From Ferrimonas gelatinilytica (GTDB lineage Bacteria; Pseudomonadota; Gammaproteobacteria; Enterobacterales; Shewanellaceae), in assembly GCF_039544205.1 (NCBI RefSeq), contig NZ_BAABLF010000006.1, forward strand, positions 318,062-382,061: a stretch of DNA of 64,000 nt, read 5' to 3'. The notes beneath the pieces are model-generated. The model was not told where the DNA came from. It saw only the letters and a program-made list of their open reading frames with translations, and ran no database searches. This document shows positions 60,762-64,000 of this stretch, in pieces; the stretch's first letter is position 1, and each line of letters opens with the position of its first letter. The translations under genes were made by a program, and so were the position numbers.

Positions 60762-61553
60762 TTACCAGCCTTTGACGATATTGCCGTTGAAGAGCTTCAG
60801 CGCCTCCTCGTACACGGCGTCCGATTGGTACGCTTCGATGAACTGGGCGATGCGGGGGTCATCCTGGTTGCTGTTACGCGCCACGATGAGGTTGACGTAA
60901 GGGCTCTCCTTATCTTCCACGAACAGGCCGTGCTCCTCGAGGGTCAGCCCTGCCTGGCCAGCGAAGGTGTTGTTGATCACGGCGAAGCTGACATCCTGCA
61001 GTGCTCGGGGCAACTGTGCCGCCTCAAGCTCCAGGATCTGCAGCGCCTTGGGGTTCTCGACGATGTCTCGGGGAGTGGCTTCGATGCCGATGCCCGGTTT
61101 CAGGCTCAGCAGGCCCTGCTGCTCCAGCAACATCAGGGAGCGGCCCAGGTTAGTGGGGTCGTTGGGCAGTGCCACCTTGGCGCCCTGGGGCAACGCTTCT
61201 AGGCTCTTGATGCTCTGGGAATAGGCGGCGATGGGATAGACGAAGGTGTTGGCGACCGCCACCAGGCCATAGCCCCGTGCCTTAACCTGGCCCTCTAGGT
61301 AGGGTCGGTGCTGGAAAGCGTTTATGTCGATGCTGCCATCGTTCAGCGCTGCGTTCGGGGTGACGTAATCGGTGAAGGGAACGATGGTCACGTCCAGATC
61401 AAATTGTGCTTTGGCCAGTTTGGCGGCGACTTCGGCCACCTGGGCTTCCGGTCCTGCCATGGCGCCCAGCTTCAGTGTGGCGTCGTCGTTGCTTCCGCAG
61501 GCGGTGAGGGCCAATGCGGCGGCCCCGGCGATCAGTAAACGAAATGGGTTCAT
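60762..61553 (-). CDS. metQ: Methionine ABC transporter substrate-binding lipoprotein
   Basis: 263 residues from ATG 61553 (AGAGAG upstream). The lipobox LALTACG, Cys19, marks a lipoprotein. NlpA/MetQ signature segments are KLGAMAGPEAQVAEVAAKL, VPFTDYVTPNAALNDGSIDI, NAFQHRPYLEGQVKARGYGL and VALPNDPTNLGRSLMLLEQQ. Third gene of metN-metI-metQ, 34 bp after metI. Confidence 0.94.
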   Translation of the reverse strand: MNPFRLLIAGAAALALTACGSNDDATLKLGAMAGPEAQVAEVAAKLAKAQFDLDVTIVPFTDYVTPNAALNDGSIDINAFQHRPYLEGQVKARGYGLVAVANTFVYPIAAYSQSIKSLEALPQGAKVALPNDPTNLGRSLMLLEQQGLLSLKPGIGIEATPRDIVENPKALQILELEAAQLPRALQDVSFAVINNTFAGQAGLTLEEHGLFVEDKESPYVNLIVARNSNQDDPRIAQFIEAYQSDAVYEEALKLFNGNIVKGW

Positions 61554-61587
61554 TCTTAGTCTCTCTTTGTTGTTCTGGGTTATCGAG

Positions 61588-62241
61588 TTATCTGTGGTCG
61601 ATGCGGCGCACCAGGGCATCACCGGCAGTTTGCAGGATCTGCACCAGCAGCAGCAGGATGACGATGGTCGCGAGCATGACATCCAGTTCAAAGCGGTAGT
61701 ACCCGTAGCGAATGCCGACATCCCCGAGCCCACCGCCGCCCACGGCACCGGCCATGGCGGAGTAACTGACCAGGGTCACCAGGGTGATAGTAACGCTGTT
61801 GATGATCCCGGGAAGCGCCTCGGGCAGCAGCACCTTCTGGATGATCTGTGCTGGGCTGGCCCCCATCGCCTGGGCGGCTTCAACCAGGCCTGCGGGTACC
61901 TCCATCAGGGCACTTTCAATGAGTCGGGCGATAAAGGGGATCGCCCCGATGGTCAGCGGAACCACCGCCGCCAGGGTGCCGATGCTGGTTCCGACCACCA
62001 GGCGGGTAAAGGGGATGATCGCCACAAGAAGGATAATGAAAGGGACTGACCGCCCGGCATTGACCACGGTTCCCAGTACCCGATTTAGCATGGGGTGGGA
62101 GAGTAGCTGCCCCCGCTTGGTCAGGTGCAGGATCACGCCCAGTGGGATCCCGGCGAGGGCGGCGATAAATCCGGAGAGGAATACCATCTGTAAAGTCTGC
62201 AGGGTGGCACCCCAAAGGAGCGGGATCAGATCACTGGACAT
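61588..62241 (-). CDS. metI: Methionine ABC transporter permease
   Basis: 217 residues, five or six membrane segments. The permease (EAA) loop ALMEVPAGLVEAAQAMGASP and the SVPFIILLVAIIPFTRLVVG segment are typical of MetI. Its start overlaps the metN end by 11 bases (ATGTCCAGTGA), so the subunits are translationally coupled. Confidence 0.94.
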   Translation of the reverse strand: MSSDLIPLLWGATLQTLQMVFLSGFIAALAGIPLGVILHLTKRGQLLSHPMLNRVLGTVVNAGRSVPFIILLVAIIPFTRLVVGTSIGTLAAVVPLTIGAIPFIARLIESALMEVPAGLVEAAQAMGASPAQIIQKVLLPEALPGIINSVTITLVTLVSYSAMAGAVGGGGLGDVGIRYGYYRFELDVMLATIVILLLLVQILQTAGDALVRRIDHR

Positions 62242-63265
62242 AGCCGAGAACCTCCACGTCGATGTTGTGTTGCGTCAGGTAGTGAGTGGTCCGTTCAACG
62301 GCGTCTTCCGCCCCCATTAACTCGGCCAGCATCAGGCCAAACTTGGTCCCGCCCACATACTCCATCTGGGCACTCAAGATGCTGATGTCGATCCCAAACT
62401 GTTTGGCGGCCTGGGTGATCACCGGGGCGTCCACACTGTCACCGTGGAAACTGAGCCGAATCAGCGGAACCCGTCCCTCACCGGGCTGATCGCTCAGTGC
62501 CGCCTGGTAGCTTTCCGGGATCGACAGGTGGAGGGTGGAGCGGATGAAGCGGCGGGCGAGCTCCGTCTTCGCACCGGCAAAGAAAGGCCCCACTTCACCC
62601 TGTTCGATAAGTCGGCCCTGATCGATGATGGCAACCCGGTCGCAGATCTGTTTAACCACTTCCATCTCGTGGGTGATGAGCAGGATGGTCAAACCCAGAC
62701 GCTGATTGATCTCCTTGAGCAGCGCCAGGATTGATTTAGTGGTTTCCGGGTCCAGGGCGGAGGTGGCCTCGTCACAGAGGAGCACCTTGGGTTCGTTCGC
62801 CAGCGCACGGGCGATGGCAACGCGCTGCTTCTGTCCACCGCTGAGATTGGCGGGGTAGCTGTTTGCCTTATCTTCCAGCCCGACCAGCGCCAGCAGATCC
62901 GTGACCCGGGATTGGATGCGAGCCCGGTCTGTCCCGGCCAGTTCCAGGGAGAGGGCGATATTGTCAAACACGGTCCTGGAGTTAAGCAGGTTAAAGTGCT
63001 GAAAGATCATGGCGATCTGCCGACGTTGCTGGCGCAACTGACGCTCATCCAGCGCGGTTAGGTCAATGCCATCGATAGAGACTGAGCCCCCATCGGGATG
63101 CTCCAGCAGGTTGACGCAGCGGATCAGGGTACTTTTGCCGGCACCGGAGCTGCCGATGATGCCAAAGATACTCCCGGCGGGAACATCAAGGTCGGTGGGG
63201 TGAAGTGCGGGGATCCTTCGCTTACCCTGGAAGAAGGTCTTGTGAATGGCTTTAAGGGAGATCAT
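62231..63265 (-). CDS. metN: Methionine ABC transporter ATP-binding protein
   Basis: 344 residues. Walker A GIIGSSGAGKSTLIRC, Q-loop MIFQHFNLLNSRTVFDNIAL, signature LSGGQKQRVAIARAL, Walker B VLLCDEATSALDP, and the H-loop ITHEM. The C-terminal about 100 residues form the NIL domain (VPLIRLSFHGDSVDAPVITQ) that binds methionine to inhibit transport. First gene of the operon. Confidence 0.95.
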   Translation of the reverse strand: MISLKAIHKTFFQGKRRIPALHPTDLDVPAGSIFGIIGSSGAGKSTLIRCVNLLEHPDGGSVSIDGIDLTALDERQLRQQRRQIAMIFQHFNLLNSRTVFDNIALSLELAGTDRARIQSRVTDLLALVGLEDKANSYPANLSGGQKQRVAIARALANEPKVLLCDEATSALDPETTKSILALLKEINQRLGLTILLITHEMEVVKQICDRVAIIDQGRLIEQGEVGPFFAGAKTELARRFIRSTLHLSIPESYQAALSDQPGEGRVPLIRLSFHGDSVDAPVITQAAKQFGIDISILSAQMEYVGGTKFGLMLAELMGAEDAVERTTHYLTQHNIDVEVLGYVQ

Positions 63266-63339
63266 CTAAAAACGGCTGCCTTATGATTATCTTTATTGGC
63301 TGAGGGGCAGTGTATGAAGAGTAATCGACACCCGTCAAT

Positions 63340-63371
63340 GGACATTCAGACATTTAGCCATCCAAACGGTC
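63340..63371 (-). promoter_or_regulatory. Candidate MetJ-like repeat array upstream of metNIQ
   Basis: Four tandem 8-bp segments in register (GGACATTC, AGACATTT, AGCCATCC, AAACGGTC) match the AGACGTCT met-box at 4, 6, 5 and 4 positions. Weak individually, but their regular spacing upstream of a methionine importer is suggestive. The remainder of 63266-63694 holds no supported gene. Confidence 0.35.
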
Positions 63372-63694
63372 TGTTTGGCCGTTTTTTGTCCGTCTTAAGC
63401 GTTGCGGTATGCTCAAGGGTAAAACAGCGGCGGGGTACGAGCTTGGGAAGCGGGTTAAGGATAAGTGCCATGAATAAGTGCGCCGCTATAAGCATCAGTC
63501 GCGGTTCGGCAGTTTCCGTAATAAAGGTAACAAAGGTGCTTTGCGGTGCGTTATGTCGACCATTGGGAAGATTCATATATCAACCCAAAAACATAATCTG
63601 GTGAAAGAGCATCCCGCTATTGATGTAAAAGCCAGCGCCAAAAGGGGATCTGTATGATAATTGTGCAATCAAAGGCGGTGGGACAAATTTAGGG

Positions 63695-63722
63695 TTGCGG
63701 CCGGGAAACTTCGCCCTATAAT
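63695..63722 (+). promoter_or_regulatory. rRNA operon promoter P1
   Basis: TTGCGG (63695-63700), 16-bp spacer, TATAAT (63717-63722), followed by GCGCTCCC. The 16-bp spacer and GC-rich discriminator are those of E. coli-type rrn P1 promoters under growth-rate and ppGpp control. Confidence 0.75.
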
Positions 63723-63842
63723 GCGCTCCCTGTCGACGGGGCACAGCGAGCCACTCTTTGAGAGGCTAAGCGGCGTCACCAAAGGGGTTTCGGCCCGGCT
63801 GGTTAAAACCTAGACGGTCGAACGGAAAGTTGAAAAACGGCC

Positions 63843-63870
63843 TTGACGACCACGGAGAACAGCGTAATAT
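63843..63870 (+). promoter_or_regulatory. rRNA operon promoter P2
   Basis: TTGACG (63843-63848), 16-bp spacer, TAATAT (63865-63870), followed by a C-rich ACGCCTCC. It lies about 150 bp after P1, giving the usual tandem arrangement. Confidence 0.7.
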
Positions 63871-63880
63871 ACGCCTCCTG

Positions 63881-64000
63881 CTTCGGCAACGAAGTCAAGC
63901 CCAAGCGGGCTGCTCTTTAACAATTTGTCAGACAATCTGTGTGGGCACTCACGCAGGATTGAGAAATCATCATTTTCTCGATGCTACTGAGTGACTGCAC
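63881..64000 (+). promoter_or_regulatory. rrn leader with antitermination signals; 16S rRNA starts beyond the window
   Basis: Hairpins CTTCG-GCAA-CGAAG (63881-63894) and AGCCC-AAGC-GGGCT (63898-63911) precede a boxA, TGCTCTTTAACAA (63911-63923), and GACAATCTGTGTGGGCACTC as in E. coli rrn leaders. These recruit the Nus antitermination complex. No 16S sequence is yet seen at 64000. Confidence 0.9.

Noticed and set aside
63346..63576. 76-codon minus-strand frame between metN and the rrn promoter
   Set aside because: No ribosome site, overlaps the candidate regulatory repeats, and has no recognisable motif.
1..64000. CRISPR arrays, insertion sequences, integrases, phage genes
   Set aside because: No regularly spaced repeats, transposase or integrase motifs, or phage genes were seen. 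The window looks like core chromosome plus one catabolic locus.

Overview
This is a GC-rich chromosomal segment of a gammaproteobacterium. It carries hda, zipA, cysZ, nagD and hexose-6-phosphate mutarotase genes, the cysK-ptsH-ptsI-crr order, and an rRNA leader with an E. coli-like boxA. It encodes an SMC protein in a cysZ/smc-zipA-ligA neighbourhood rather than MukB. With the TonB/tryptophan-halogenase locus this suggests a marine Alteromonadales-type organism such as Ferrimonas or a relative of Shewanella. That placement is my inference from gene content; no marker gene is complete enough here to prove it.

Region by region. 1-1.34 kb: three-gene envelope operon (DUF350, DUF1190 lipoprotein, start of an ATP-grasp glutathionylspermidine-synthase-like gene). 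1.35-2.8 kb: a tiny basic-protein gene, two unexplained foldable sequences and an isochorismatase-family hydrolase. 2.9-7.3 kb: a very large secreted repeat protein next to a CsgD-like LuxR regulator. 7.4-9.6 kb: ArsC/Spx-like protein, dapE and a D,D-carboxypeptidase-like gene, overlapping head to tail. 9.7-13.4 kb: cysK and the PTS phosphorelay genes ptsH, ptsI (divergent) and crr. 13.8 kb: tRNA-Ser(GGA) with promoter and terminator. 14-21.6 kb: cysZ facing away from smc-zipA-ligA. 21.8-25.6 kb: YeeZ-like epimerase, SIMPL protein, nagD, and a beta-barrel outer membrane protein. 25.6-31.5 kb: nucleotide block purN/purM facing away from upp-uraA, then a DUF2066 gene and hda. 31.6-43.4 kb: a HELAH-motif lipoprotein, DUF2069, arsC, bepA, TusA-like, perM, a GntR-fabH pair, a mutarotase, a small Cys4 protein, and an M48 peptidase with LemA.

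43.5-60.7 kb is the most distinctive part: a beta-glucoside or beta-glucan utilisation locus. On the minus strand a FucP-type sugar transporter precedes a secreted GH3 enzyme. On the plus strand come a GH1 beta-glucosidase, a GPH-family symporter, a LacI-type regulator, a large TonB-dependent receptor, and then five genes of unknown joint function: flavin halogenase, SapC-like, cupin_8/JmjC-like, second flavin halogenase and a DUF6445-type putative Fe(II) oxygenase. Closely similar LacI-type operators lie in the divergent GH1/transporter promoter, just after the receptor promoter and upstream of the first halogenase. The receptor and its halogenase/oxygenase module therefore look like one regulon with the glycosidases.

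60.8-63.3 kb: the methionine ABC importer metNIQ, with degenerate MetJ-like repeats upstream. 63.7-64 kb: tandem rrn promoters and the 16S leader; the 16S gene itself begins beyond the window. Start codons were chosen from ribosome-binding sites and family N-termini. All functions are inferred from motifs and remembered family features, without database searches.
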